Below are positions 6,401 to 6,478 of a stretch of DNA of 6,478 nucleotides, piece after piece; the stretch's first letter is position 1; each line of letters opens with the position of its first letter. Source of the DNA: Eubacteriales Family XIII. Incertae Sedis bacterium (lineage in GTDB: Bacteria; Bacillota; Clostridia; Peptostreptococcales; Anaerovoracaceae); contig JAITNA010000221.1 in NCBI GenBank assembly GCA_031290715.1, positions 1 to 6,478 on the forward strand, read 5' to 3'. A program made the position numbers and the translations under genes. The notes beneath the pieces were generated by a model. The model was not told the origin of the DNA and did no database searches. It saw only the letters and a program-made list of their open reading frames with translations.

Positions 6401-6430
6401 TGTCATTCCCGCGAATGCGGGAATCCAGTG
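6401..6430. repeat. Palindromic intergenic repeat, copy 1
   Basis: This 30-bp unit is identical to the one at 6441-6470. Its core ATTCCCGCGAATGCGGGAAT (6405-6424) is a perfect inverted repeat with 8-nt arms and a 4-nt loop. The core fits the pattern ATTCCC-N8-GGGAAT described for neisserial dRS3 repeats, and similar CATTCCCGC...GCGGGAATCC repeats occur dispersed in other phyla. Its hairpin is the first strong one after the yihY stop and might help end or protect the operon transcript, but no T-run follows. Confidence 0.85.
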
Positions 6431-6440
6431 CCAACCAAAA

Positions 6441-6470
6441 TGTCATTCCCGCGAATGCGGGAATCCAGTG
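6441..6470. repeat. Palindromic intergenic repeat, copy 2
   Basis: This is an exact second copy of the 30-bp unit, separated from the first by the 10-bp CCAACCAAAA, giving a 40-bp period. The palindromic core is at 6445-6464. The window ends 8 bp after it, so the array may continue. Confidence 0.85.
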
Positions 6471-6478
6471 ACATATTT

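Noticed and set aside
5567..6406. A 279-codon minus-strand open frame opposite the YihY gene
   Set aside because: Highly charged, low-complexity translation with no recognisable domain, and a minus-strand shadow of a well-supported membrane protein gene.
6361..6471. A 36-codon ORF with AGGGGGA before its ATG
   Set aside because: Most of its length is translated palindromic repeat (ending VIPANAGIQ), a common source of false small genes.
6401..6478. CRISPR array suggested by two identical 30-bp repeats
   Set aside because: The spacer is only 10 bp, the repeat is a near-complete palindrome of a known dispersed-repeat type, and no cas gene is nearby.

Overview
The window is about 6.5 kb of densely coding DNA. 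All seven genes I can support lie on the plus strand, and no RNA gene or complete mobile element is visible. Codon use is GC-rich in most genes. A UBA-like small protein, a PhoU-like DUF47 protein, an Fsr-type transporter and a bacterial thioredoxin reductase, with AGGAGG-type ribosome binding sites on several genes, fit an anaerobic, GC-rich member of the Firmicutes (Clostridia or Negativicutes type). This assignment is an inference with no marker gene behind it.

Layout. (1) Positions 1-1763 hold a good sigma-70-type promoter, a 122-aa protein with an N-terminal UBA-like segment, and, 22 nt later, a B12-binding-type radical SAM enzyme. Parts of the radical SAM gene are clearly more AT-rich than its neighbours. 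(2) Positions 1764-1860 are intergenic. They hold an inverted repeat around a GAACCGTCCCC core and a second promoter placed so close to the next ATG that the message may be leaderless. (3) Positions 1861-6325 look like one compact five-gene operon: an Fsr-like MFS exporter, trxB (overlapping it by 11 nt), a DUF47/PhoU-like protein (13 nt gap), rdgB (1 nt gap) and a YihY/BrkB-family membrane protein (1 nt gap). The last two junctions have the identical arrangement TGA-T-ATG. (4) Positions 6326-6478 are non-coding. They end in two identical 30-bp copies of a palindromic repeat with a 40-bp period, running up to the window edge.

How the genes fit together. The operon combines housekeeping functions: thioredoxin recycling (trxB), removal of non-canonical purine nucleotides (rdgB), probable phosphate-transport accessory function (DUF47), small-molecule export (Fsr-like) and an inner-membrane protein of unknown role (YihY). 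No single pathway links them; co-expression is what the spacing shows. I see no clear new defence or mobile system. The most unusual points are an Ala-rich insertion of roughly 40 residues inside RdgB, the pairing of a UBA-like protein with a B12-type radical SAM enzyme, the possible leaderless start of the transporter, and the two intergenic repeat types.
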